A DNA stretch of 18,048 nucleotides from Lawsonibacter sp. (GCA_022798155.1 JAAWLY010000021.1:1-18048); one strand, 5' to 3'. Counted from the stretch's first letter, positions 1-7,723 are shown. Program-made: numbers and translations. Notes: generated by a model from the sequence alone, not told the origin.

Positions 1-1
1 C

Positions 2-124
2 CGGGCGCTGTGCCCCTTAGAGGACTGCGTCTCCTCCGGCCGCCACTACCACGGCTACAGCATCTACTGCGGCGCCCACCACGACGGCGGCTTCTGTGAT
101 GGCTCCTGCACCTTGGCCCCCTGA
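2..124 (+). CDS. C-terminus of an unidentified Cys/His-rich protein (partial)
   Basis: A plus-strand reading frame enters from the left edge and stops at TGA 122-124, giving the last 40 residues of a protein. They are strikingly rich in possible metal ligands: Cys at visible positions 4, 9, 23, 32 and 36 and His at 15, 17, 26 and 27. The tail reads YCGAHHDGGFCDGSC. The FCDGS part resembles the CDGSH iron-sulfur motif, but the final His is Cys and the usual first Cys two residues before C23 is absent, so that assignment is not secure; a zinc knuckle is equally possible. A factor-independent terminator follows 21 bases after the stop, which supports this being a true gene end. The gene converges on mfd. 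The family is not recognised. Confidence 0.6.
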   Translation, partial: RALCPLEDCVSSGRHYHGYSIYCGAHHDGGFCDGSCTLAP

Positions 125-145
125 CGTTCCTCTTGCGTATTTGAC

Positions 146-185
146 AAAACCGGCTGACCGCGCTGCAGCGGCCAGCCGGTTTTTT
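146..185. terminator. Bidirectional intrinsic terminator between the left-edge gene and mfd
   Basis: An inverted repeat pairs AAAACCGGCTG (146-156) with CAGCCGGTTTT (173-183), with a further short CCGC/GCGG pairing inside the loop. The plus strand ends in a T run (180-185) and the minus strand carries the matching run of T opposite 146-149. It lies directly behind the mfd stop codon (TAA, 184-186) and 21 bases after the plus-strand stop, so it can end transcription from both converging genes. Confidence 0.85.
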
Positions 186-3100
186 ATGTCTCCAGCACCT
201 TGCTGTAAGCCTCCACCACCTGGCGGGCAGCCCGGAGGGGGTCCTCATTTTTTGCCAGCCGGAAAGAGAACCGAGGGACGTCCCCGGGAATCAGGAGCAG
301 CCGCTTCTGATATTTCTCCTGGGCGCACAGGGCGGAGAAGGGCTCCAACTGGAACTCGTCCAAGGAGAAGATCAGCTTGCCATCCTTCTGAGCCAGGTCA
401 TTGATGCGGCAGCGAGCGGCATCCGCCCGGAGGAGGGCCACAGAAATCAGGTTGTTCACCGGGCGCGGCGGCTCGCCGTAGCGGTCGATGAGCTCATCCA
501 CCAGCTCGTCGGCCTCCTCTTCGGTTTTGACAGCGGCGATGCGGCGGTACAAATCCATCCGCTGCTCCGGGGAGGGGACATACCTGTCCGGGATGGAAGC
601 GGACACGCTGAGGTTGGCGGCGCACTCGGTGCGGGTGGGCAGGGGGTGGCCCTGCTCCAGCAAAACGGCCTCCTCCAGCAGCTTCAAATACATGTCGTAC
701 CCCACCGACAGCAGAAAACCGCTCTGCTCGGGGCCCAGCACGTTGCCCGCCCCCCGGATCTCCAGGTCCCGCATGGCGATTTTGAACCCGGAGCCGAACT
801 CGGCAAACTCCCGGATGGCCTCCAGCCGCTTGGAGGCCACCTCAGACAGCACCTTTCCCTTCCGATAGGTGAGGTAGGCGAAGGCCCTCCGGCTGGACCG
901 GCCCACCCGGCCCCGGATCTGGTGGAGCTGGGCCAGGCCTAATTTATCGGCGTCCTCCATGATGAGGGTGTTCACGTTGGGCAGGTCGATGCCTGTCTCG
1001 ATGATGGTGGTACACACCAGCACATTCAGCTCACCATCGGTCATCTGGGCCATCACGTCGTCGATGGCCTCCTGGGCCATCCGTCCGTGGGCAATTCCGA
1101 TGGCGGCCCCTTCCCCCAGCAGCATCTGGATGCGGGCGGCGCAGCGGTCGATGGTCTCGACACGGTTGTGAAGGTAAAATACTTGCCCCCCTCGCTCTAG
1201 CTCTCGGCGCATGGCGTCGGCGATGATGTTCCAGTCGTGCTCCAGCACGTAGGTCTGGACCGGCTGGCGGTCCGCCGGGGGCTCTTCCAGGGTGGACATG
1301 TCCCGGATGCCGGACAGGGCCATGTTCAACGTCCGCGGGATGGGGGTGGCGGACAGGGTGAGCACATCCACCTGCTTGAAGTTCTCCTTCAGCTTTTCCT
1401 TGTGCTGCACCCCAAAGCGCTGTTCCTCGTCCACCACGAGAAGTCCCAGATCCTTAAAATGGACGTCCTTGTTAAACAGCCGGTGGGTGCCGATGAGGAT
1501 GTCCACCTCGCCGGCTTCCACCCGGCGGAGCGTCTCCTTCATCTGGGCGGGGGTGCGGAAGCGGGACACCACGTCGATGTTCACCGGGTACTTCTGGAAC
1601 CGGCGCAGGGCGGTGAGGTAGTGCTGCCGGGCTAAGACGGTGGTGGGCACCAGGATGGCGGTCTGCTTGCCGTCCAGCACGCACTTCATTATAGCCCGGA
1701 AGGCCACCTCCGTCTTGCCATAGCCCACGTCGCCGCACAGCAGCCGGTCCATGGGGGTAGGGCGCTCCATGTCCTGCTTGATCTCCCCGATGCACCGCAG
1801 CTGGTCGTCGGTCTCGGTGTATTCGAACTGCTCCTCAAACTCCCTCTGCCAGGGGGAATCAGGGGAGAAGGCGTAGCCCGGCTGGCGCTGGCGCTGGGCA
1901 TAGAGCTGGATCAGCCCCTTGGCCAGGTCCTGCACCGCCTTTTTGGCCTTCTTTTTGGCCTTCTCCCACTCCTGCCCCCCCAGACGGTTGAGCTTTTTGG
2001 TCTCGTTGGCGTCCTCGCCGCCGCCGATGTATTTGCTTACCAGGTCCAGCTGGGTGGCGGGGACGTAGAGCACGTCGGTGCCGGCGTAGGCGATTTTCAC
2101 ATAGTCCTTTTCTATGCCGTCCACCAGCATCTTTACCATGCCCACATACCGTCCCACCCCGTGGTGCTCGTGGACCACCAGATCGCCGGGGGACAGGTCG
2201 GCGTAGGACTTCAGCTTCTGGCGGTTGGTGGCGTTCTTGGGCCGGCGGGGCTTCTTCCCGGATTTCTCCCCCTCGGTGAGAACGGCCAGCTGGATGGTGG
2301 GGTACTCCAGTCCGCTGGACAGCCCCCCCGTGGTGATGACCACCTGGCCCGGCCGGGGCAGCTCTTTCAGGTGAAAATCCACGGCGGATTTGATTTTCTG
2401 CTCCCGGAGGAGATTTTGCAGGTCCAGCGCCCGCTGCTCCCCGGACACCAGTACCAGGGCGGAAAACCCAACGTTCTGGTAGTGAGACAGGTCCTGCACC
2501 GCGGTCTCCAGGCTGGCCAGGAAGGGGGGCAGCTGCTTGGCGGTGAGGGACAGAAGCTCCCGAGGCGGGATGGGGTAGCTGGCGGTGGTGAAGGAGTCCA
2601 GATAGACCACCGGAAAGTCCTCCAGCTTGCCGAGCAGCTGAGGGAAGGTGAGGGCCAGCTCGCCGCAGGAGCCGTCCAGCTCACCCTGTTCCAAAAGGTC
2701 CTTGACGTCCTCCTCCAGCTGCCACTGGTAGCTCCTGGCCCGGTCGGCGACCCGGGGGACCTGCTCGAAGAGGATGCAGGCGTCGGGGGGCAGGAAATCC
2801 ACGGCCCCGGCCAGTTCCGGGTAGATCAGGGGGAGGTAGCGGTCCAGGGCGGGGAAGGTCCGCCCCTGGGCGACAGCTTCGCAGTCCTGTTCCAGGGTCT
2901 TGTTCAGCGCTTTGTGCCCATTTTGCAGGGCCTGTGCGGCCAGCTTGGCAATTTTTTTACTTAATTCCATCCGTCCGCCGGGAGCCAGCTGGGGCAGGAC
3001 CTCGGCGGCGGGGAGGAGGAGGGCGGTTTCGATGTTCTCCGTCCGCCGCTGAGTGACGGGGTCAAAGACCCCCATGGCATCCACTTCGTCCCCGAAGAAC

Positions 3101-3681
3101 TCCACCCGGACAGGGCAGTCCATCCCCGGGGAGAACACGTCCAGAATGCCTCCCCGCAGGGCGAACTGGCCCATCCCCTCCACCTGCTGGCACCGGACAT
3201 ACCCGGCGGCGGCCAGGTCCTCGGCCAGCTGGTTTAGGTCGCAGGCGCGGCTGATTGCCAGAGTCCGGCAGCATCGCTCCAGGGTGGACGGAGGCATGGT
3301 CCGCTGGAGCAGGCCCTCCACCGTGGCCACCAGGAAGGGGTACTTCCCGTGGGACAGTCCCTGCATCAGCTCCAGCCGCTTATGCTCCCACTGGCGAGAG
3401 AGGGCGGCGGTGTTGTGGAAGGTGAAATCCCGGGGGCCCAGCACCGGGACAGCCGCCCCGGCAAAGGCGGACAAATCCCGGGCCAATTTCTGCCCCTCAC
3501 TCTCGTCGGCGCACACCACCACCACAGGCCGCTGGGTGAGCAGGCCGATGCCGGCGGCAATGTGACAGCGGTGGATGGCGGCCACCCCGGACAGGGCGAC
3601 AGGGGAGCGGCCCCCCTCCAGGGAGGAGAGGAGCTGCTGAAATTCCGGGATGCGGTTCAGGGCAGCGGTGAGCAGTTTCAT
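184..3681 (-). CDS. mfd: Transcription-repair coupling factor Mfd
   Basis: Mfd is an ATP-dependent DNA translocase that removes RNA polymerase stalled at lesions and recruits UvrA. The 1165-residue protein has the full family layout: a UvrB-like N-terminal region (including FALRGGILDVFSP near 187-199), the polymerase-interacting domain (GDLVVHEHHGVGRYVG near 499-514), then a RecG-like superfamily 2 helicase core. Visible motifs are Walker A GDVGYGKT (650-657), DEEQ (751-754), SATP (777-780) and QIRGRVGR (921-928), followed by the C-terminal TRCF domain. The start is set at ATG 3681, where GAGG lies 8 bases upstream and the protein begins MKLLTAALNRIPEF. The frame is open for 14 more codons, but these have no such site. 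It lies downstream of divIVA across a 143-base gap filled with repeat sequence, so it may or may not share that transcript. Confidence 0.97.
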   Translation of the reverse strand: MKLLTAALNRIPEFQQLLSSLEGGRSPVALSGVAAIHRCHIAAGIGLLTQRPVVVVCADESEGQKLARDLSAFAGAAVPVLGPRDFTFHNTAALSRQWEHKRLELMQGLSHGKYPFLVATVEGLLQRTMPPSTLERCCRTLAISRACDLNQLAEDLAAAGYVRCQQVEGMGQFALRGGILDVFSPGMDCPVRVEFFGDEVDAMGVFDPVTQRRTENIETALLLPAAEVLPQLAPGGRMELSKKIAKLAAQALQNGHKALNKTLEQDCEAVAQGRTFPALDRYLPLIYPELAGAVDFLPPDACILFEQVPRVADRARSYQWQLEEDVKDLLEQGELDGSCGELALTFPQLLGKLEDFPVVYLDSFTTASYPIPPRELLSLTAKQLPPFLASLETAVQDLSHYQNVGFSALVLVSGEQRALDLQNLLREQKIKSAVDFHLKELPRPGQVVITTGGLSSGLEYPTIQLAVLTEGEKSGKKPRRPKNATNRQKLKSYADLSPGDLVVHEHHGVGRYVGMVKMLVDGIEKDYVKIAYAGTDVLYVPATQLDLVSKYIGGGEDANETKKLNRLGGQEWEKAKKKAKKAVQDLAKGLIQLYAQRQRQPGYAFSPDSPWQREFEEQFEYTETDDQLRCIGEIKQDMERPTPMDRLLCGDVGYGKTEVAFRAIMKCVLDGKQTAILVPTTVLARQHYLTALRRFQKYPVNIDVVSRFRTPAQMKETLRRVEAGEVDILIGTHRLFNKDVHFKDLGLLVVDEEQRFGVQHKEKLKENFKQVDVLTLSATPIPRTLNMALSGIRDMSTLEEPPADRQPVQTYVLEHDWNIIADAMRRELERGGQVFYLHNRVETIDRCAARIQMLLGEGAAIGIAHGRMAQEAIDDVMAQMTDGELNVLVCTTIIETGIDLPNVNTLIMEDADKLGLAQLHQIRGRVGRSSRRAFAYLTYRKGKVLSEVASKRLEAIREFAEFGSGFKIAMRDLEIRGAGNVLGPEQSGFLLSVGYDMYLKLLEEAVLLEQGHPLPTRTECAANLSVSASIPDRYVPSPEQRMDLYRRIAAVKTEEEADELVDELIDRYGEPPRPVNNLISVALLRADAARCRINDLAQKDGKLIFSLDEFQLEPFSALCAQEKYQKRLLLIPGDVPRFSFRLAKNEDPLRAARQVVEAYSKVLET

Positions 3682-3725
3682 GGGAAACACCTCGAATTTT
3701 GACGATTTGCGGGGACGCGGCAACG

Positions 3726-3824
3726 CCCCTGCCCCCGGTTGGGGGAGGGGTGTTGGTTACTATGTGCCTCCCCCGGGAGGGGAGGAGCCAGAGGTCAAGG
3801 CTGAGAGAGGGGCTTCTCTGAAGC
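3726..3824. repeat. C/G-rich palindromic intergenic repeat between divIVA and mfd
   Basis: This gene-free stretch is built of small hairpins: an imperfect CCCC..CCCCC / GGGGG.GGGG structure (3726-3750), CCTCCC-CC-GGGAGG (3767-3780) and GCTTC-TCT-GAAGC (3812-3824), the last directly behind the divIVA stop. Read on the minus strand, the order of blocks (CCCC, CTCAGCC, CTCTGG, CTCC, then a G run) parallels the block at 10631-10725 inside mutL, so I take it as a member of the same repeat family. It has no T run and is a poor intrinsic terminator. The family assignment rests on comparison by eye. Confidence 0.5.
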
Positions 3825-4571
3825 TCAGGTAATCTCGTAATCCCGGCCAAACTGGAGCTGGCCGAAATCAATGCCGCCGGAGCGGGGGCCGCCCTCGTCG
3901 TCCTCATCCTTGTCATCGTCGTAAGGGCGGGAATCCTCCGTGGGGGCACCGGGGGTGAACTCAGCGGTGTCGGACAGGTCCTTCTCCTCCTCCTCGGCCT
4001 TGGCCCGGAGGTTTTCCGCGGTAGCGGCCTGCATGGCCTGGTTCAGCAGCCGCTGGACATTGTCGTCAATCTCGGCGGCCTTCTCCTCCACCGGGTCCAC
4101 CGCCGGCTGTGTCTGGGGGGGATAGAGCCCCTCCAGCTGGGCAAGGTACTCCGCCTCTTGGGCGTGGAGGGCGCGTACCTTTTCCACAAAGGCGGCGGTG
4201 GCCTGTTGGGCCTGCTTCAGGCGGAACTCCTCGGCCTCCAGCTCGCGAGACAGCTCCAACTTGCGGGCCTGGACCTCGTCTTCGGTTTTGGACAGCATTT
4301 CGCTCTTCTTGCGCTCGGCATCCTTCACCATGTCGTCGGCCATCCGCTGGGCGGCCATAAGGGCTTTGCGCATGGCATCCTCGGTGGAGCGGTACTCCTC
4401 CACCTTGTCCACCAGCACCTTCATCTTGTTTTTCAGCACCGCGTTTTCGTTAAACAGCGCGGAGTAGTCCCCGGTAAGGACATCCAAAAACTCGTCTACC
4501 TGGGTCATATTATAGCCGCCGAAAGACGCCTTTTGAAAGGCGCGCTCGGATACTTCCTGTGGTGTAAACAT
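3825..4571 (-). CDS. divIVA: DivIVA family cell-division/polarity protein
   Basis: DivIVA is a cytoplasmic coiled-coil protein that binds curved membrane at septa and poles and positions division or polar partners. The 248-residue protein begins with the conserved N-terminal domain (MFTPQEVSERAFQKASFGGY, then VDEFLDVLTGDY), which carries the membrane-binding part. A long heptad-rich coiled coil follows to about residue 135. The C-terminal third is acidic and of low complexity (KDEDDEGG near 223-230) and is variable in the family. ATG 4571 has GGAGG 8 bases upstream. It lies 82 bases after sepF, the usual neighbourhood in Firmicutes, although the genes ylmG and ylmH normally found between them are missing here. 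Confidence 0.93.
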   Translation of the reverse strand: MFTPQEVSERAFQKASFGGYNMTQVDEFLDVLTGDYSALFNENAVLKNKMKVLVDKVEEYRSTEDAMRKALMAAQRMADDMVKDAERKKSEMLSKTEDEVQARKLELSRELEAEEFRLKQAQQATAAFVEKVRALHAQEAEYLAQLEGLYPPQTQPAVDPVEEKAAEIDDNVQRLLNQAMQAATAENLRAKAEEEEKDLSDTAEFTPGAPTEDSRPYDDDKDEDDEGGPRSGGIDFGQLQFGRDYEIT

Positions 4572-4599
4572 ATTTGTCCCTCCAAATGCCCGTATCAGG

Positions 4600-4614
4600 G
4601 CGGCCGGAGGCCGC
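4600..4614. repeat. Short GC hairpin between sepF and divIVA
   Basis: GCGGCC (4600-4605) and GGCCGC (4609-4614) form a perfect 6-bp stem with loop GGA. It resembles the other short GGCGG hairpins at 9758-9774, 9805-9823 and 12769-12785. No T run follows on either strand, so it is not a standard terminator. Confidence 0.5.
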
Positions 4615-4653
4615 TTCGACAGGGAATCACATTCCGGACTGGAATCTCTTTCT

Positions 4654-5139
4654 TTAAAAATACAACCCGTTGTTCTCCAGCTCGTCGATCAGGTCGCCTA
4701 AGATGTCCACGTTATAGGGGGTGATGATGTAGGTGGAGACGGCCACCCGCTTGATCTTGCCCTCCTGGGCGTAGGACACGCCGGCCAGAAAGTCCAGCAG
4801 GCGGCGGGCGATCTCTTTGTTGGTGGATTCCAGGTTGAGCACCACGGTGCGCTTTTCCCGCAGGTGGTCGGCGATGGAGGAGGCGTCCTCGAAGCGCTCG
4901 GGCTTTACCAGCACCACCTGGAGCTGGGTGGCGGCCCGGATATTGACCACCTTGTTGCCCCGGCGCTCCTCGTCGGAGGGGGGATTGGAATAGCTGGTGT
5001 CGCTGCGGACGGGGCGGTCGGAACGGTCCCGCTCCCGGCGCTCTACCGGGCGGGGAGAGATGTCGAAATCATCGTAGTCGTCCTCATCCTCGTCCTCGTA
5101 GGGGTGGGCCAGGCGCTTGAACTCGTCAAAAATTCCCAT
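4654..5139 (-). CDS. sepF: Cell division protein SepF
   Basis: SepF (YlmF) polymerises on the membrane and anchors and aligns FtsZ filaments at the division site. The 161-residue protein has the family layout. An N-terminal peptide (MGIFDEFKRLAHPY) probably forms the amphipathic membrane-binding helix. A charged linker from about 15 to 65 is rich in Asp, Arg and Ser. The C-terminal DUF552 core runs from VVLVKPERFEDASSIADHL through LNLESTNKEIARRLLDFLAG to the end. ATG 5139 is preceded by AGAGGA. It follows yggS by 46 bases and precedes divIVA, matching the ylmE-ylmF part of the B. subtilis ylm cluster, and is probably co-transcribed with yggS. Confidence 0.95.
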   Translation of the reverse strand: MGIFDEFKRLAHPYEDEDEDDYDDFDISPRPVERRERDRSDRPVRSDTSYSNPPSDEERRGNKVVNIRAATQLQVVLVKPERFEDASSIADHLREKRTVVLNLESTNKEIARRLLDFLAGVSYAQEGKIKRVAVSTYIITPYNVDILGDLIDELENNGLYF

Positions 5140-5185
5140 AAGTATAATCCTCTTTTCTCAACAGTAAAAATAGGGCAGATGTCCG

Positions 5186-5896
5186 TCAGCAGGGAGAACC
5201 CATGGGCGGACGGGGGCCAAAGAGAGCGGTGCCCACCCGTACCAAGGTAGCGCCCTCTGCGATGGCGTCCTCAAAATCAGCGCTCATGCCCATAGATAGA
5301 CAGTCCATAACACTCTGATTATCGGACATTTTCTTCATTATGTCAACAAAAAGATTGCGCATTTGGGAAAAATATTTTCGGTTGGCGCCGGAAACCGTTG
5401 ATACAGGCGGAATTGCCATCAATCCCCGCAGCCGGACAAAATTGGATGCCAGGACCAATTCCGCCAATTCGGGCAGCGCTTCGGGGCGCACGCCCCCCTT
5501 GCTCTCCTCTCCGGCGATGTTGACCTCCAGCAGGATGTCCTGCACCAGGCCCAGCTTTTCCGCCTGACGGGCCACCGCCTGGAGCAGATGAGGGGAGTCC
5601 ACCGAGTGGATCAGCTCCACCCGGCCCACCACCTGTTTGACCTTGTTGGTCTGGAGGTGGCCGATAAAGTGGACCTGAGCCCCCGAATAGGCGTTGGCCT
5701 CCAGGTGGGCGGTGAGCTCCTGCACCCGGTTCTCTCCGCAGACCTGGATACCGGCGGCAATCGCCGCCCGGATGGTGTCGTTACTCTGTACTTTGGTAGC
5801 GGCGCACAGAGTGATCTCCCCCGGGTCTCGCCCGGCTGCCCGGGCGGCGGCGGCAATTTTTTCCTGCACGGCCTTTACGTTTTGGAACAGGTCCAT
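5186..5896 (-). CDS. yggS: YggS/YlmE family pyridoxal phosphate homeostasis protein
   Basis: This is a single-domain PLP-binding protein of the alanine racemase N-terminal fold (PROSC/YggS/YlmE). The family has no established catalytic activity and helps keep PLP and amino-acid pools balanced. Conserved pieces are visible in order: CAATKVQ with the PLP-binding lysine at residue 35, GENRVQE, HFIGHLQTNKVKQVV, LEVNIAGEESKGG, the LSMGMSADFEDAI phosphate-site segment and VRVGTALFGPRP near the C-terminus. Two ATGs are adjacent (5899 and 5896). AAGGA lies 3 bases from the first and 6 from the second, so I favour 5896 (236 residues). It leads the yggS-sepF-divIVA set. The adaptor gene upstream is separated by a repeat-filled gap of about 135 bases. 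Confidence 0.93.
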   Translation of the reverse strand: MDLFQNVKAVQEKIAAAARAAGRDPGEITLCAATKVQSNDTIRAAIAAGIQVCGENRVQELTAHLEANAYSGAQVHFIGHLQTNKVKQVVGRVELIHSVDSPHLLQAVARQAEKLGLVQDILLEVNIAGEESKGGVRPEALPELAELVLASNFVRLRGLMAIPPVSTVSGANRKYFSQMRNLFVDIMKKMSDNQSVMDCLSMGMSADFEDAIAEGATLVRVGTALFGPRPPMGSPC

Positions 5897-5926
5897 CATA
5901 ATTCCTTCTCTCTATATTTCGGAATA

Positions 5927-6030
5927 GCCTTTCCCCCCTCCAGGGGGAAGGCGTACCAGTGTGCACACTGGGGCGGATGAGGGGGAGTCCCTGAAAGCGT
6001 CAGCGCCCCCATAGCCCCCTCAGGGGGAGC
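5927..6030. repeat. Composite palindromic intergenic repeat between the adaptor gene and yggS
   Basis: Three structured blocks fill most of this gap. GCCTT..CCCCC / GGGGGAAGGC (5927-5952) forms a hairpin. A perfect 16-bp palindrome, CCAGTGTGCACACTGG, lies at 5956-5971. CCCCC-TCA-GGGGG (6015-6027) forms a second hairpin just behind the adaptor stop codon. Between them is a G-rich stretch containing GGATGAGGGGGAGT. The block 5964-5988 matches mutL 10456-10480 at 23 of 25 positions in the same orientation, which shows that this is a dispersed repeat. No T run is present, so terminator function is doubtful. Confidence 0.75.
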
Positions 6031-6033
6031 CGT

Positions 6034-7302
6034 TTATCCCTCCAGCAGCATGCCATCCTGAAGGCCGGTGCCCTGGATGAGGATGGTGTCGCCGGTCCGG
6101 AGGAGGCTGCTGCCCGTCCCTATGGGGCGGACCACATAGTAGTCGGCGCCCTCGTAGACGATGGACAGCTCGTGGAGCTCCACCCGGCCATTGACCAGGG
6201 CGTAGACCCCCAACTTGTGAGTGGTGGTCTCCTGGCCGGTTGTTTCATCAGTCTGGACCGTCTCGACCAGGCGGAGGGCCTCCTTGGGCACCCGCAGGCC
6301 GCTGAAACTTTCAAAAATCAGCTCGGCGGTCTGGTCCCGGAGGGTGGTGGCAGAGGTGAGATAGCGATTGGAGGAGAAAACCACCAGAGTGAGCTCCCCC
6401 TCGGCGGGGCCGATTTTCTCCACGGTCATCTCCACGTCCCGGTTCAGCTCCCCGGAGAAGCGCAGAGTGGCGCTTCCGCCCTCTTCCAGCCGCTCGGCGG
6501 CGGCGTTGGGCAGATTGGCGGCGAAGTACCATTGGTTGGAGGTGAGCAGCTTGCCCATAGCGGAGGAGTCCTCCCCCACGGGGTTCAGGATCAGCTCCTG
6601 AAGGGAGGAGGGGGTGAGCTGGAGGACGCTGTCTGGGGTGAGTACCGACTCGTAGCCGTCCACCAGGTTGGAGAACACCCCCGCCTTGAGGGCGGTGACC
6701 TGGGTGACGGCCTGGGCGGACTGGCGGTTGAGGGCGGCCAGCTCAGCTTTCAGCTGGCTGAGCCGGGTAGCCAGGTCGGTGGAGGTCAGGCTGTCGCCGT
6801 AGGTGTAGCCCCGCTTGAGCACACTGCTTTTCACGCTGAGCACCTGGCTTTGAAGCTGGGTGTAGTCCCCCTGGGTGTAGGAGGCCCGCAGGTCCACCAC
6901 CGCTTGGAGAATGTCCTCGTCCAGCCGGGCGGCGGACTCCAGGTCACCGGACTGGGCGATGGCCTCCTCCAGCAGTTCAATCTCCATCTGGAGCTCTGAA
7001 ATAACGGCCTGATTGGCCTGGGCCTGGCTGTCTCGATAGACCAGGGCAATCTGCTGGCCCAGCCCCACCTTCTCCCCCTCGGCCCGGGTGACCTCCAGGA
7101 TGCCGGCGGGAGCGGAGAGGACCAGGGCCTCCCGAACCACCAGCCCCTCCGCGGTGACGCTGTCGTTGACGGTGTAGGCATAGACCTGGGTGGTCTGGTA
7201 GGGCTCGTCCAGGGCGCGGAAGACGTAGGCGCCCAGATAGAGGGCAATGGCGGCCGCCAGCGCCAGGATAACAAAAGTGACCAGGGATTTTCCTTGCTTC
7301 AT
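6034..7302 (-). CDS. HlyD-like membrane-anchored adaptor protein
   Basis: The 422-residue protein has an N-terminal anchor (about residues 7-28, LVTFVILALAAAIALYLGAYVF) and then an extracytoplasmic part. VTAEGLVVREALVLSAPAGILEV (near 49-71) looks like the first half of a biotinyl-lipoyl/barrel-sandwich domain. A long helical stretch from about 95 to 205 probably forms a coiled-coil hairpin. Beta-rich C-terminal segments follow (about 250-420, including LRVPKEALRLVE). This is the layout of the HlyD/membrane-fusion family. No transporter ATPase or permease is next to it, so its partner and cargo are unknown. It sits between hfq and yggS, which suggests an envelope or division-related role only by association. 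The site upstream of ATG 7302 is weak (AGAGAGAA). HlyD-like is a layout call and not a family proof. Confidence 0.7.
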   Translation of the reverse strand: MKQGKSLVTFVILALAAAIALYLGAYVFRALDEPYQTTQVYAYTVNDSVTAEGLVVREALVLSAPAGILEVTRAEGEKVGLGQQIALVYRDSQAQANQAVISELQMEIELLEEAIAQSGDLESAARLDEDILQAVVDLRASYTQGDYTQLQSQVLSVKSSVLKRGYTYGDSLTSTDLATRLSQLKAELAALNRQSAQAVTQVTALKAGVFSNLVDGYESVLTPDSVLQLTPSSLQELILNPVGEDSSAMGKLLTSNQWYFAANLPNAAAERLEEGGSATLRFSGELNRDVEMTVEKIGPAEGELTLVVFSSNRYLTSATTLRDQTAELIFESFSGLRVPKEALRLVETVQTDETTGQETTTHKLGVYALVNGRVELHELSIVYEGADYYVVRPIGTGSSLLRTGDTILIQGTGLQDGMLLEG

Positions 7303-7390
7303 AGGGTTCTCTCTTTCTTATGTGCCTTCATTTCCCGCTGAGTAAGGCCCCTTTGGAGCAGGCGCGTTTCGAGGCCAGCGGCGGCTCTTG

Positions 7391-7413
7391 GGGCGAAATA
7401 CAATCCTTCGCCC
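7391..7413. repeat. Hairpin in the hfq-adaptor intergenic region
   Basis: GGGCGAA (7391-7397) and TTCGCCC (7407-7413) form a perfect 7-bp stem with a 9-base loop, midway in the 187-base gap between hfq and the adaptor gene. Neither strand has a T run after it. The rest of the gap has only minor inverted repeats (GCCT-AAGG-AGGC near 7441-7452) and no convincing promoter or RNA gene. A role in the hfq 3' untranslated region is possible but not shown. Confidence 0.4.
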
Positions 7414-7489
7414 TAGTTTGCGGACTGGAGCGCCTCTCTTGCCTAAGGAGGCTTTGAGGTGCTGGCCTTTGGCCGCCCCGCAAAAAAGA

Positions 7490-7723
7490 TTACTCCTCCC
7501 CGGGATCGTTCAGGGGGACGGGCCGCTCGGGGACAATGGTGGAGATGGCGTGCTTATAGATGATTTGCTGCTTGCCGTCGCTGGTGAGGACAACGGTGAA
7601 GGCGTCGAAGCCGGTGATCTGCCCCCGCATCTGAAAGCCGTTCATCAAAAACATGGTGACATTCCGCCGTTCCCGGCGGGCCTGTGTGAGGAAAATGTCC
7701 TGGAGGTTGTTGGTTTTCTGCAT
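7490..7723 (-). CDS. hfq: RNA chaperone Hfq
   Basis: Hfq is a hexameric Sm-like ring that binds small RNAs and mRNAs. The 77-residue protein shows LQDIFL with Q8 and D9 (proximal-face RNA pocket), the Sm1 block VTMFLMNGFQMRGQITGFDAFTVVL (about 22-46) and the Sm2 signature YKHAIST (56-62). Length and motifs fit the family fully. The start is ATG 7723, with GAGGTG upstream. The frame stays open for 36 more codons into the miaA end, but these do not match Hfq. The lateral-rim segment is RRERR (16-20), closer to the E. coli arginine patch than to B. subtilis RKEN. It lies 55 bases after miaA, the conserved miaA-hfq pair. Confidence 0.97.
   Translation of the reverse strand: MQKTNNLQDIFLTQARRERRNVTMFLMNGFQMRGQITGFDAFTVVLTSDGKQQIIYKHAISTIVPERPVPLNDPGEE

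Noticed and set aside
2161..2964. Long plus-strand open frame (267 codons) opposite mfd
   Set aside because: It is antisense to conserved Mfd coding sequence. Its Gly/Leu/Gln-rich product matches nothing and is the usual by-product of GC-rich codons on the other strand.
6172..6999. 275-codon plus-strand open frame opposite the adaptor gene
   Set aside because: It is antisense to a convincing membrane adaptor with a clear N-terminal anchor. The product has shadow-type composition.
7460..7500. Possible intrinsic terminator behind hfq (T run on the minus strand near the stop)
   Set aside because: The only nearby stem (CCCC/GGGG in the hfq tail) is short, has a long loop and lies too far from the T run to be convincing.
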